Part shown: positions 1-6,632 of the stretch, one piece after another | How positions within the stretch are numbered: position 1 is the first letter of the stretch | Layout of the letters: each line of letters opens with the position of its first letter | The notes under the pieces: model-generated | Told to the model about the DNA's origin: nothing | Databases searched by the model: none | What the model saw: the letters and a program-made list of their open reading frames with translations, nothing else | Translations under genes and position numbers: made by a program | From: JBALVO01 sp036961445 | GTDB taxonomy: Bacteria > Pseudomonadota > Gammaproteobacteria > Pseudomonadales > Halieaceae | DNA: 7,440 nt | Reading direction: 5' to 3' | NCBI GenBank assembly: GCA_036961445.1 | Contig: JBALVO010000155.1 | Location: 1-7,440, forward strand

Positions 1-1
1 C

Positions 2-1105
2 ATAACCGGCATTTTACTGTTGGCGGTGTTGACCGGAGTCGCTGCGGCCGGCTGGTATTACTGGGAGTCGCGCTGGTATGAAACAACCGAAAATGCCTAC
101 CTCACCGGCAATCTGGTACAGGTCAGCGCACAAATCGGCGGCACGGTGGTATGGATAGGCCGCGAGCAAAACCAACGGGTACAGAAAGGCCAGGAAATAC
201 TGCGCCTGTCGGACGGCGACGAGCTGCAGTTGCTGGCCCTGAGAAAAAGCGAACTGGCCCTTGCAGTACAGGACGTGCTCACCCTCCGTGCGGAAGTAAA
301 CAGGCTGCTGGCGGAACAGCGCCTGAGAGTGGTCACCCACGACCTGGCCGAGGATGAATTTGAGCGCCGGCAACGCCTGGTTACCAAGAATATGGTCTCC
401 AAGGAGGAACTGGATGCAGCACACACACGTGAAGCTGAAACCCGGGTGGCGATGGAAACGGCCCAACTGGCCCTGACGAAGGCCAGGGTGCGCGCCGGAA
501 CCCAGGAACTCTCCGAACACCCGATGGTAATGGTCGCCTCAGCCCGCCTGCGTAGCGCCTACCGGGACTGGCACAAGACCCGGGTCATGGCTCCCGTAGA
601 CGGCGAAGTAGCCCGCAGACGGGTTCAGGCCGGACAACGTATAGCTGCCGGCACACCGCTGTTCAGTATAGCCGAGCGACATAGCGCCTGGGTCGAGGCC
701 AATTTCAAGGAAACCCAACTGCGCCATATTCGCCCCGGTCAGCCGGTGGAAATTCACAGCGACCTGTACGGTAATACACTGACCCTGCGCGGACACGTGG
801 GCAGCATAGGTACCGGCACGGGTTCCGTATTCTCACTGTTGCCACCGCAGAACGCCACCGGCAACTGGATCAAAATCGTACAGCGGGTACCGGTGCGGAT
901 CGAACTTGACGAGGGCTTTGACCGGAAGCTTCCGCTGCCCTTCGGAGCATCCCTGCACGTTCGCGTAAACACCCGCGAGCGCGATGGTCCGGCCCTGCGT
1001 ATCACAGAGTCCGCTGAACCTGTTGCCGATGCCGATATATACCATTATCAGGATGAAGGTGTGGACGAGCTGATAGCGCAGATTATCGCCGACAGCCAGG
1101 GTTAA
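2..1105 (+). CDS. emrA: EmrA-type HlyD-family membrane fusion protein (5' truncated by window edge)
   Basis: Periplasmic adaptor of a tripartite drug efflux pump, linking an inner-membrane MFS transporter to a TolC-like channel. The frame is open to the left edge (ITGILL precedes the first in-frame TTG at 20), so the true start lies outside; 367 residues are visible. In order they show the end of an N-terminal transmembrane anchor (about 1-20), the family motif TENAYLTGN (29-37), a first lipoyl half (VQVSAQIGGTV), a charged alpha-helical hairpin with coiled-coil character (about 75-185), the second lipoyl half beginning APVDGEV (about 197) and a beta-barrel region with the EmrA-typical GTGSVFSLLPPQNATGNW. 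The stop is TAA. EmrB starts 12 bp downstream, so the two are surely co-transcribed. Family assignment is strong; the transported compounds cannot be read from sequence. Confidence 0.95.
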   Translation: MTGILLLAVLTGVAAAGWYYWESRWYETTENAYLTGNLVQVSAQIGGTVVWIGREQNQRVQKGQEILRLSDGDELQLLALRKSELALAVQDVLTLRAEVNRLLAEQRLRVVTHDLAEDEFERRQRLVTKNMVSKEELDAAHTREAETRVAMETAQLALTKARVRAGTQELSEHPMVMVASARLRSAYRDWHKTRVMAPVDGEVARRRVQAGQRIAAGTPLFSIAERHSAWVEANFKETQLRHIRPGQPVEIHSDLYGNTLTLRGHVGSIGTGTGSVFSLLPPQNATGNWIKIVQRVPVRIELDEGFDRKLPLPFGASLHVRVNTRERDGPALRITESAEPVADADIYHYQDEGVDELIAQIIADSQG

Positions 1106-1117
1106 GCGGAGAATCCG

Positions 1118-2653
1118 GTGTCCAGCCCTGACCTGCAGCCAAGACTGAAAGGCCTGCACTTGGCCCTCGCCAGCCTGGCGATCGCAATGGCGGGTTTTAT
1201 GAATGTGCTGGATACCACCATCGCCATTGTCGCTCTACCGACCATTTCCGGAAACCTGGGCGCTACCCCTTCACAGGGCAGCTGGATCATTACGATTTAC
1301 GGCGTTTGCCTGGCGGTGATACTGCCTCTATCTGGCTGGATTACCCGCCGTTATGGTGAGGTCCGCACGTTTTGCATCGCGGTTTTATTATTCTCGCTGA
1401 GCTCCTGGTTGTGCGCCATCGCTACCAGCTTTGACCAGCTGTTACTGTTTCGGGCTCTGCAAGGACTGTCCGGTGGTTTGCTGCTCCCGCTGTCACAATC
1501 GTTACTGCTGCGCATCTGGCCACCGGAAAAACACGGACTGGCACTGGCAATCTGGGGGATAACTTCTGCCGTTGCTCCGGTAGTGGGTCCGATGGTTGGC
1601 GGCTATATCACCGACAATTTTGGCTGGCCATGGATATTCCTGATCAACCTGCCAATAGGCGCGGCGGCGGCCTACGTGTGCTGGACCCTGATGCGCCACC
1701 TGGAAACCGACAAGCATCGGGAGCCAGTGGATTTTGTCGGTCTGGTTTTACTGGTGGTGGGCGTTATCTGCTTTCAGCTGGTACTCGATAGAGGGCACGA
1801 ACTGGACTGGTTGGCCTCGACCCAGATCCGGGTCATGCTGGTCATTTCGGTATTGTTCTTTTTTCTGTTTGTTGCCTGGGAGCGCGATGAACCACACCCG
1901 GTAGTCGATCTTTCGCTGTTCACCTATCGCAATTTTGTCACTGGCACCGCCATGGTCTCAGTCATCTATGTTTGCTTTGTGCTGGCCACCGTGCTGTACC
2001 CGATTTGGCTGCAAACCGCTATGGGCTACACCGCCACCTGGGCAGGCATAGTCATGGCGCCGTTCGGTATCGCCCCCATTGTTATCATGCCGTTACTCGG
2101 ACAGCGCATGCGTCAGTGGGATGCACGCCCCACAGTCACCTTTGGTGTTTTTATATTCGTCATCGCCTTTTGGGCGCACGCTCAAACAAGCACGGATACC
2201 ACGGCAGAATATATCGCCGCCACCCGACTTTTAATGGGTGCGGCCATGGCCTTTGCCTGGATGCCCCTGATGATGCTGGCACTGGTTGGCCTGCCCCCGG
2301 AAAAAATGGCCTCGGCGACAGGCATTTTCAACTTCGTCCGCATGCTAGCCTCCAGTATGGGTACGGCACTGGGTGTTACCTTGTGGAATGAGAGAACGAT
2401 TTATCACCACAGCCAGTTGGCCGAGACAATCTCTCCCGACGCACCACAGTATCAACAGACGATGGAGATGCTGTCTGCCCGCTTGCCCGAATCTGAATCA
2501 GCGCTGGCTGCCCTGGACAGGGCCGTCAACGTGCAGGCCAGCACCCTTGCCCTGAACGATGTATTTTACCTGAGCGCTGCCATTATTCTGCCACTGGCAC
2601 TGCTAGCCTGGCTGCTGCCAGCACATGGCGCCACAGAGGACACCGCGACATGA
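1118..2653 (+). CDS. emrB: EmrB-type MFS drug efflux transporter (DHA2, 14-helix)
   Basis: Inner-membrane proton-driven multidrug exporter and partner of the EmrA protein just upstream. At 511 residues it has the usual length of the 14-helix DHA2 family. Visible motifs are LDTTIAIVALPTI in helix 1 (31-43), a motif-A-like GWITRRYGEVRTF (73-85), motif B RALQGLSGG (112-120), the antiporter motif C in GITSAVAPVVGPMVGGYI (147-164), and the following FGWPWIFLINLPIG typical of EmrB. The start is GTG with GGAG at 1108-1111, six bases upstream. The stop TGA overlaps the MarR start, suggesting translational coupling. Substrate range is unknown; hydrophobic toxins, uncouplers or fatty-acid-like compounds are typical for the family, but this is family knowledge only. 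Confidence 0.96.
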   Translation: MSSPDLQPRLKGLHLALASLAIAMAGFMNVLDTTIAIVALPTISGNLGATPSQGSWIITIYGVCLAVILPLSGWITRRYGEVRTFCIAVLLFSLSSWLCAIATSFDQLLLFRALQGLSGGLLLPLSQSLLLRIWPPEKHGLALAIWGITSAVAPVVGPMVGGYITDNFGWPWIFLINLPIGAAAAYVCWTLMRHLETDKHREPVDFVGLVLLVVGVICFQLVLDRGHELDWLASTQIRVMLVISVLFFFLFVAWERDEPHPVVDLSLFTYRNFVTGTAMVSVIYVCFVLATVLYPIWLQTAMGYTATWAGIVMAPFGIAPIVIMPLLGQRMRQWDARPTVTFGVFIFVIAFWAHAQTSTDTTAEYIAATRLLMGAAMAFAWMPLMMLALVGLPPEKMASATGIFNFVRMLASSMGTALGVTLWNERTIYHHSQLAETISPDAPQYQQTMEMLSARLPESESALAALDRAVNVQASTLALNDVFYLSAAIILPLALLAWLLPAHGATEDTAT

Positions 2654-3075
2654 TTGATCTCGCACACCATGAGGCGCGCTACCTTGCGTTGCTAAATCGG
2701 CAGTTGATGAAACAACTGGAGAAGGAGCTGACCCCCCTTGAACTGGGACCCGGTAACTACCTCTATCTATACAGTCTGTCCATCCTTGATGGTCGTAAAC
2801 AACAGGAGTTGGCGGATACTATTGGCGTGGATAAAGCGGCCGCCACCCGGGCGCTGTCCCGGCTGGAGCGGGGCGGTTTTGTGCGTCGACAGTCAGACCC
2901 GGAGGATCGTCGCGCCACACGCGTTTACCTGACCGACAAAGCCCGCCAACTCAGGTCGCAACTGGAGGCCGCCGCCGCCGCGACCACTGCCATCCTGAAT
3001 GGGGCCCTGGACAGCAACGAACAACAAGAATTGCGCCGCCTCCTGGCGAAGATGGCCCAACCCTTTATGCGGTAA
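2650..3075 (+). CDS. MarR-family transcriptional regulator, last gene of the emrAB operon
   Basis: Dimeric winged-helix DNA-binding protein, 141 residues, the normal MarR size. The helix-turn-helix covers about residues 49-73 (QQELADTIGVDKAAATRALSRLE). The beta-wing follows with the conserved DPEDRR (83-88) and a RVYLT strand. N- and C-terminal helices would form the dimer interface. The start ATG overlaps the emrB stop as ATGA and has AGAGGA at 2635-2640 as ribosome binding site, so it is translated with the pump genes. MarR proteins of this class often repress their own efflux operon and release DNA when a pump substrate binds. That role is inferred from position; the operon promoter and operator lie left of the window. 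Having the regulator at the 3' end rather than first is a less common order. Confidence 0.93.
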   Translation: MIDLAHHEARYLALLNRQLMKQLEKELTPLELGPGNYLYLYSLSILDGRKQQELADTIGVDKAAATRALSRLERGGFVRRQSDPEDRRATRVYLTDKARQLRSQLEAAAAATTAILNGALDSNEQQELRRLLAKMAQPFMR

Positions 3076-3170
3076 TACCAGGCTAACTCAGTTTGTTTAG
3101 CGACAGCCCATCACCCCAAGTCACTTGTCAGTACCTCTGCCCGGGTCAATTTGGCGGAACGGCCTCTACT

Positions 3171-3191
3171 CATCCAGCGAACGCTCGGATG
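3171..3191 (+). other. Small hairpin in the spacer after the MarR gene
   Basis: CATCC-AGCG pairs with CGCT-C-GGATG, leaving one bulged G and a tiny loop. It lies about 95 bp after the MarR stop and 48 bp before the DUF6435 start. No T-tract follows, so it is not a convincing intrinsic terminator. It could be an operon-end structure or chance. Confidence 0.25.
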
Positions 3192-3239
3192 CGTAATTAC
3201 TCCAAACCGTTAAAACTGAAAGACTATCGAGGTTGGACA

Positions 3240-3425
3240 ATGTTCGGATTGTTTAGGAAAAACCCGCTGAAGCAGTGGCAGAGAGAACATGAGGCCTTGC
3301 TGACCCAGGCCTTCCTGGCACAACGTAATGGCAATATTCGGCTCTACTCAACGCTTACCGCAGAAGCCGAAGTTTTTAGGGAGAAAATCGAAGCGTGTAA
3401 AAGTAGTGAGAGTGCCGGCGAGTAA
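3240..3425 (+). CDS. DUF6435-family small protein (Lacal_2735-like)
   Basis: A 61-residue protein beginning MFGLFRKNPLKQWQREHEAL. The MFGLF(K/R)-x-P-(V/L)KK opening, the helical AQRNGNIRLYSTLTAEAE core and the charged Glu/Lys-rich end match the conserved small DUF6435 family as I remember it. No function is established for the family. The sequence predicts a soluble, mostly alpha-helical, possibly coiled-coil protein with no signal peptide. The frame is open further upstream to a TTG at 3093, but I chose the ATG at 3240 because the family starts with MFGLF and GAGG at 3229-3232 sits seven bases before it. It is separated from the MarR gene by 164 bp, so it probably has its own promoter. I recognise no clear -35/-10 pair. 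Confidence 0.82.
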   Translation: MFGLFRKNPLKQWQREHEALLTQAFLAQRNGNIRLYSTLTAEAEVFREKIEACKSSESAGE

Positions 3426-3697
3426 ATTTCCAGAGATTCCCATGCATGTAAGCTGAACGCCCATAACCGAGACCGCTTTCTGCTCGATATCATCATCTAT
3501 GCTGCCTGGCTTCAGTTGACCTTTAGATATCCATATAACCACCGACTCCAAGCTATGGGCCAGTACCTCACGAGGCGTTCAGGTTCAGGGAGCAGCGCAG
3601 TTGCTTCAGACTTGATGATGGATTTCTGTAGTAAGGTTGGGTTACCTTGTCAGAACCGGCGAAAGGGTAGGCGATAAACGCCGGGAGAGTCTTTTGT
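3426..3697 (+). other. Intergenic spacer, 272 bp, no supported gene
   Basis: No gene with a plausible start and ribosome site is seen. The plus frame that encodes the DUF6435 protein stays open after its stop as far as TAA at 3675-3677, and a minus frame is also open across 3348-3560, but neither has a convincing start. Two small inverted repeats lie near the right end: AAGGT/ACCTT around 3632-3647 and CCGGCG/CGCCGG at 3656-3684. Confidence 0.5.
3656..3689 (+). promoter_or_regulatory. Hairpin overlapping the ribosome binding site of the DUF2007 gene
   Basis: CCGGCG (3656-3661) is the exact reverse complement of CGCCGG (3679-3684), with a 17-base loop. The right arm overlaps the Shine-Dalgarno GGGAGAG (3683-3689) that serves the ATG at 3698. 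A shorter competing stem, GGCG/CGCC (3670-3673 with 3679-3682), uses the same right arm. The leader could therefore mask part of the ribosome site. The stem is short and this is inference. Confidence 0.3.
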
Positions 3698-4009
3698 ATG
3701 AAACTGGTCTACACCCATCCAAATAGTATCGTCGTTGCTCAGGCGCGCAGCTCGATTGAGCAAGCGGGTATAAAATGCATATTGCGCAATGAGTATGCTT
3801 CAGGGGCGATAGGTGAGCTAGCACCAATTGATGCATGGCCTGAGCTTTGGGTCACGAATGACAGGGACTTCGATAGGGCGGCGTTGCTGCTTGAGAAGTC
3901 TCGCACCGCGACTCAAGAAGCCGACTGGAACTGCGATCAGTGCGGTAGCGCTAGCCCGGCCACATTTGAGTTCTGCTGGCACTGTGCTGGTGAGAGGCCA
4001 GCGGTATAA
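3698..4009 (+). CDS. DUF2007-domain protein with C-terminal zinc ribbon
   Basis: A 103-residue soluble protein. Residues 1-66 match the DUF2007 fold (Pfam 'putative prokaryotic signal transducing protein'): KLVYTHPNSIVVAQARSSIE opens the domain, followed by AGIKCILRNEYASGAIGELAP, an aromatic PELWV strand, and a helix from DFDRAALLL. After a short linker the tail carries Cys79-x2-Cys82 and Cys93-x2-Cys96, a four-cysteine zinc-ribbon arrangement seen in some DUF2007 members. The role is unknown; a protein- or nucleotide-sensing adaptor is only a family-level guess. The start ATG has GGGAGAG 8-14 bases upstream, partly within a hairpin. It stands alone, 272 bp after the DUF6435 gene and 389 bp before the next gene. 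Confidence 0.85.
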   Translation: MKLVYTHPNSIVVAQARSSIEQAGIKCILRNEYASGAIGELAPIDAWPELWVTNDRDFDRAALLLEKSRTATQEADWNCDQCGSASPATFEFCWHCAGERPAV

Positions 4010-4066
4010 AAGCTGCGCGTGTGCGTTACCTAAATGTGCGGGTAGCGGTGCAGTCGGAATAACTTC

Positions 4067-4186
4067 TTACTTGTAATAGCCAAGATCCGATCTCACAGGA
4101 AGTTTCAGATCGAATATAGGCTCAATGTTTGCTTCCACCTCAAAGCCGACTAAATTTGGTGGCAGTTTCAATCCCAAGCATGTCGC
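4067..4186 (-). pseudogene. Possible C-terminal remnant of an unrecognised protein
   Basis: Read on the minus strand, a 39-codon stretch ends at TAA (4067-4069) and is cut off upstream by an in-frame TAA (4187-4189). It translates to a strikingly protein-like sequence: LGLKLPPNLVGFEVEANIEP, then IFDLKLPVRSDLGYYK. The alternating hydrophobic and charged residues suggest beta strands. The only start candidate is a TTG (4177-4175), with no ribosome site before it. I do not recognise the family. A decayed gene tail is the simplest reading; a very small gene or chance is possible. Confidence 0.3.
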
Positions 4187-4360
4187 TTATGTGCCACGAG
4201 CGGCTCTAGCCGCAAATCGACCCTGAGTAAGATGTGAGGAGCTACAGGGGGGCGCTTTGCCCTAGGTAAGGGCGTACAGGGTCTGCTATGCTCCACCGCA
4301 GCTAATATCTCAAAGCGTACGTTTCACTTTTATTGAATGAAGTTAGCTTGGCGTTAGTCT

Positions 4361-4369
4361 TGTCATAAT
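4361..4369 (+). promoter_or_regulatory. Candidate extended -10 promoter for the hydrolase gene
   Basis: TGTCATAAT combines a TGn extension with a CATAAT hexamer (4364-4369). No good -35 is visible at 16-18 bp, which extended -10 promoters tolerate. Transcription would begin near 4376, giving a leader of about 23 bases containing TTAGAGG (4383-4389) before the GTG start. Confidence 0.33.
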
Positions 4370-4398
4370 CCAATCTCGGAACTTAGAGGCCTAGAATC

Positions 4399-5709
4399 GT
4401 GAATATACTCAAGAAGATACCTGTCGTTGCCGCTATTACAGCTGTTGGAGCGATAATGTACATGTGGGGCCATATAGATGGGCAATATGGTAGAACTGTC
4501 TTCAATTCCGCAGAGGCTGCGATTTCACCACTAGTTTCTCCAACCAAGGCAAGGCCAGTCGACGTTTATTTCCCGAATACCGAGGACCTGGCATCGGATG
4601 AAATGCGCGTCATAGCGTGTGGCACGGGTATGCCGACTACCCGCGCAGCCCAAGCTGCAGCCTGTTTTCTTGTAGAACTCGGCAATGGCGACAAGTTTAT
4701 CTTCGATATAGGCTCGGGATCGGCAGAGCGCTTGTCGTCGCTGCAGATTCCCTACGACTTTCTTGACAAAGTCTTCATCGGACATTTACACGCAGACCAT
4801 TTCGGGTCGCTGGCCGAATTATTTATCGGGGGTGCCCTCATGGGGCGGCAGAGGCCGCTTCAGGTCTGGGGTCCGAGTGGCCCCACTCCTGAGCTAGGTA
4901 CGGCCTACGCTGTTCAGAAGATGGAAGAAATGTATACCTGGGACCTTTCAGGCCGCGTAGGTCTTGTCGATTTTCGTGGCTACTCGATCGAGGTCAATGA
5001 GTTCGATTACAAGGGAGTGAACGCCGTTATCTATGAGGATAACGGCGTCACAATACGTTCTTTTCCCGCGATTCATTCACTGGATGGTCCGGTGAGCTTC
5101 GGCCTCGAATGGAACGGGTTGAAGTTTATCTTCGGCTCCGATACCTATCCCAATAAATGGTTTGTGGAGTACGCCAAAGACGCAGATCTTGCCGTACATG
5201 AATGCTTTGTTGCTGTTCCCGATCTTGTCAAGAAGATGCGCTTCACGCCAGAGCAGGCATTGTTGGTTGGCACTCAAATCCATACAGCGCCCGAGGCCTT
5301 CGGTAAGGTCATGTCAGAAATCCAGCCGCGTATGGCTGTCGCCTATCATTTCTTTAAGGATTTTGATACGACCGCGGAAGTGAACGACCGTATTCGTACT
5401 ACCTACGATGGACCTTTGAGCCTTGCGGAGGACTTCATGGTCTGGAACATTACCAAGGATGACATCAGGGTGCGAATGGCAATTGTTGAGGAACACACTT
5501 GGGCACCACCTTTGGCAAGTGAGGCGAAAACTCCACAGACAGGCGACAGAGAGCAGTTTAGCAAGGATGTCGGTGTTCCCGTAGAAGCTTTACGTTACTC
5601 CGACTTTATCAGCGAAGGCCGATGGAGCGAAGTCGACGAGGCGCTTCGTGGGGTTTATTCGGAGGCCAGTGAGGCGCTCGGAAGAGAGTTTGAGTATCCA
5701 AGCAAGTAG
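4399..5709 (+). CDS. Membrane-anchored MBL-fold metallo-hydrolase (GntH-like)
   Basis: A 436-residue metallo-beta-lactamase-superfamily hydrolase. After two lysines a single hydrophobic segment (about 8-24) should anchor or export it; no lipobox is seen. The MBL domain starts near residue 68 (MRVIACGTGMP) and has the metal motif HLHADH (His129, His131, Asp133, His134), the further ligand candidates His226 and Asp248 (GSDT), and late histidines His267 and His317 (AYHFF). Together these could bind two metals. The C-terminal 60 residues are an acidic helical extension. The whole sequence resembles the family NCBI names after GntH of guanitoxin biosynthesis. No other guanitoxin gene is present, so that pathway is not implied and the substrate is unknown. 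The start GTG follows TTAGAGG (4383-4389) at nine bases. It is transcribed alone and converges with the next gene. Confidence 0.88.
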   Translation: MNILKKIPVVAAITAVGAIMYMWGHIDGQYGRTVFNSAEAAISPLVSPTKARPVDVYFPNTEDLASDEMRVIACGTGMPTTRAAQAAACFLVELGNGDKFIFDIGSGSAERLSSLQIPYDFLDKVFIGHLHADHFGSLAELFIGGALMGRQRPLQVWGPSGPTPELGTAYAVQKMEEMYTWDLSGRVGLVDFRGYSIEVNEFDYKGVNAVIYEDNGVTIRSFPAIHSLDGPVSFGLEWNGLKFIFGSDTYPNKWFVEYAKDADLAVHECFVAVPDLVKKMRFTPEQALLVGTQIHTAPEAFGKVMSEIQPRMAVAYHFFKDFDTTAEVNDRIRTTYDGPLSLAEDFMVWNITKDDIRVRMAIVEEHTWAPPLASEAKTPQTGDREQFSKDVGVPVEALRYSDFISEGRWSEVDEALRGVYSEASEALGREFEYPSK

Positions 5710-5746
5710 TATGATCCAGTATCTTATAAATAAAATTGCTTTGGAA

Positions 5747-5830
5747 ACTTAACGCCGCACTGCCTTGATATTGGCCGCTTCGCGTCGCTAGCGGCCCTTC
5801 AGCGCCAGAGACTCTGGGCGGCCGCTTAGT
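5747..5830. repeat. Imperfect inverted repeat with nested hairpins, weakly attC-like
   Basis: ACTTAACGCCGC (5747-5758) pairs imperfectly with GCGGCCGCTTAGT (5818-5830). One arm pair is ACT-AA with TTAGT, and after a small internal loop GCCGC pairs with GCGGC. Inside lie a second hairpin, GGCCGCT/AGCGGCC (5773-5796), and an odd palindrome, CCAGAG-A-CTCTGG (5805-5817). ACTTAAC fits the attC R'' consensus RYYYAAC and stands 37 bp after the hydrolase stop. The matching GTTRRRY box is not present (GCTTAGT instead), so a functional integron site is not supported. The element lies between two convergent genes and may act in transcript 3' ends. Confidence 0.45.
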
Positions 5831-5894
5831 GGCAACAGCGAAGTCTCAGTCATGAATCTCTTTTTATTGCTCTGGTCATCAGCAGGTCTCGAAT

Positions 5895-6464
5895 CTATTC
5901 TGCCCATCCAATAAGGAATCCGGCTACTCGCTCCCCAAGAATATCAACACCCTTGTCACCTTGTGGGCGGCTTGCACCCCAACCCAGGCCATTTCGACAG
6001 TCAGCAAAATCAGCGAGTTTATTTCCCCCTGAGTCTGTAACTTCACCAGAGATACAAACCTTACTTTTTCCGGCCCCAAGTCCAATCCAGACTCTCAAGT
6101 TCTGGCTACCAGGATCAAGTTTGGTGAACCTACCTGTCACATTGATGGCATCAGGTGATCTATTACCTTCAGATTCGTCAAGACTCACCATCGTAAACCC
6201 AGCATCGCGCAGGGTTTCTACAATATCTGTTGCTAAAAGGTGTGGAGCTGACTTTGCCATAGCAGTAGCTGTGTCGTGAAATTTGGGCTTGCCGAGATCA
6301 GCTTCGGCTGTGCTGAAAGGATGTACGTGGATTGCGCTTCCTTTCGATAGCTCACCAGCATACAACCTCTGACTGTCCATCTCATCCCCAGCCAAGGTAG
6401 TCTGACAGGTCAATGCCAAGTAACAACACGCTACTTTTGCTGTGTGTCGAATCACTATTTGCAT
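5895..6464 (-). CDS. Exported DUF4410-like protein
   Basis: A 189-residue protein with a probable signal peptide: IRHTAKVACCYLALTCQTTLAG gives a basic start, a hydrophobic core and a likely cleavage near residue 26. Cysteines 13, 14 and 20 sit in the leader but do not form a clean lipobox. The mature part fits the DUF4410 pattern as I know it: an early IHVHPF strand (45-50), a helix LATDIVETLRDAGF (77-90), and the signature GRFTKLDPGSQNLRVWIGLG (111-130) followed by AGKSK and an antiparallel strand EVTDSGGNKLADF. Cys137 and Cys156 could form a disulfide. The function of DUF4410 is not known; an envelope location is likely. The start ATG is preceded by AAGAG at a suitable distance. It converges with the hydrolase gene and diverges from the membrane protein gene. 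Confidence 0.72.
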   Translation of the reverse strand: MQIVIRHTAKVACCYLALTCQTTLAGDEMDSQRLYAGELSKGSAIHVHPFSTAEADLGKPKFHDTATAMAKSAPHLLATDIVETLRDAGFTMVSLDESEGNRSPDAINVTGRFTKLDPGSQNLRVWIGLGAGKSKVCISGEVTDSGGNKLADFADCRNGLGWGASRPQGDKGVDILGERVAGFLIGWAE

Positions 6465-6482
6465 AATTTAGGCTCTTGATGT

Positions 6483-6511
6483 TTTATACGAAAATTGTAA
6501 ATCGTTTGAAA
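6483..6511 (-). promoter_or_regulatory. Candidate sigma-70 promoter for the DUF4410-like gene
   Basis: On the minus strand a TATAAA -10 (6488-6483) is preceded at 17 bp by TTTCAA (6511-6506), a weak -35. The surrounding DNA is AT-rich. Transcription would start about 10 bases before the ATG's ribosome site. The -10 is good, the -35 poor. Confidence 0.33.
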
Positions 6512-6605
6512 TTGCTTAACCATCGAGCGTTACGATCATGCCATCCATGCAAGCTTCCCTGCAACTAAATCCAGTGTCGGCTTGGAGTCATCAGCAGACC
6601 CTCGT

Positions 6606-6623
6606 CATTTGATAGCTCAAATG
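6606..6623. repeat. Perfect small hairpin CATTTGA/TCAAATG
   Basis: A 7-bp perfect stem with a TAGC loop, followed at once by the 8-bp palindrome TTAGCTAA (6624-6631) and then by the left repeat copy. It lies in the divergent spacer between the DUF4410-like gene and the membrane protein gene. It may be an operator or part of the repeat's boundary; no T-tract makes it a terminator. Confidence 0.35.
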
Positions 6624-6632
6624 TTAGCTAAT

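Larger units (their letters stand above)
4010..4398. other. Gene-poor spacer, 389 bp
   Basis: No intact gene is seen. The left half carries a minus-strand protein-like remnant (4067-4186). The middle holds two short perfect hairpins, GCGGC/GCCGC with loop TCTA (4200-4213) and GCCCT/AGGGC with loop AGGTA (4259-4273). Neither is followed by a T-tract. The right end contains the likely promoter and leader of the hydrolase gene. Confidence 0.5.

Noticed and set aside
14..1290. Several long minus-strand reading frames opposite emrA and the emrB start
   Set aside because: They are antisense to strongly recognised genes, are rich in Ser, Arg and Cys as expected for antisense frames of GC-rich DNA, and lack ribosome sites.
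1972..2391. A 139-codon plus-strand frame inside emrB
   Set aside because: It lies wholly within the transporter in another frame and is His/Arg/Cys-rich noise.
3348..3551. A 67-codon minus-strand reading frame across the end of the DUF6435 gene
   Set aside because: It overlaps a better supported gene, starts with TTG without a ribosome site, and matches no family I know, although part of it reads protein-like.
4259..4273. GCCCT/AGGGC hairpin as a terminator for the DUF2007 gene
   Set aside because: It is 250 bp beyond the stop, has a 5-bp stem and no following T-tract.
5953..6279. A 108-codon plus-strand frame opposite the DUF4410-like gene
   Set aside because: The minus-strand frame has a signal peptide, a ribosome site and domain motifs; the plus frame is Pro/Ser-rich and has none.
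6514..6532. GCTTAAC followed by GCGTTACG, resembling a tiny attC
   Set aside because: The arms share only TAAC/GTTA with an 8-base gap and the second box breaks the consensus; this is too short for an attC site.
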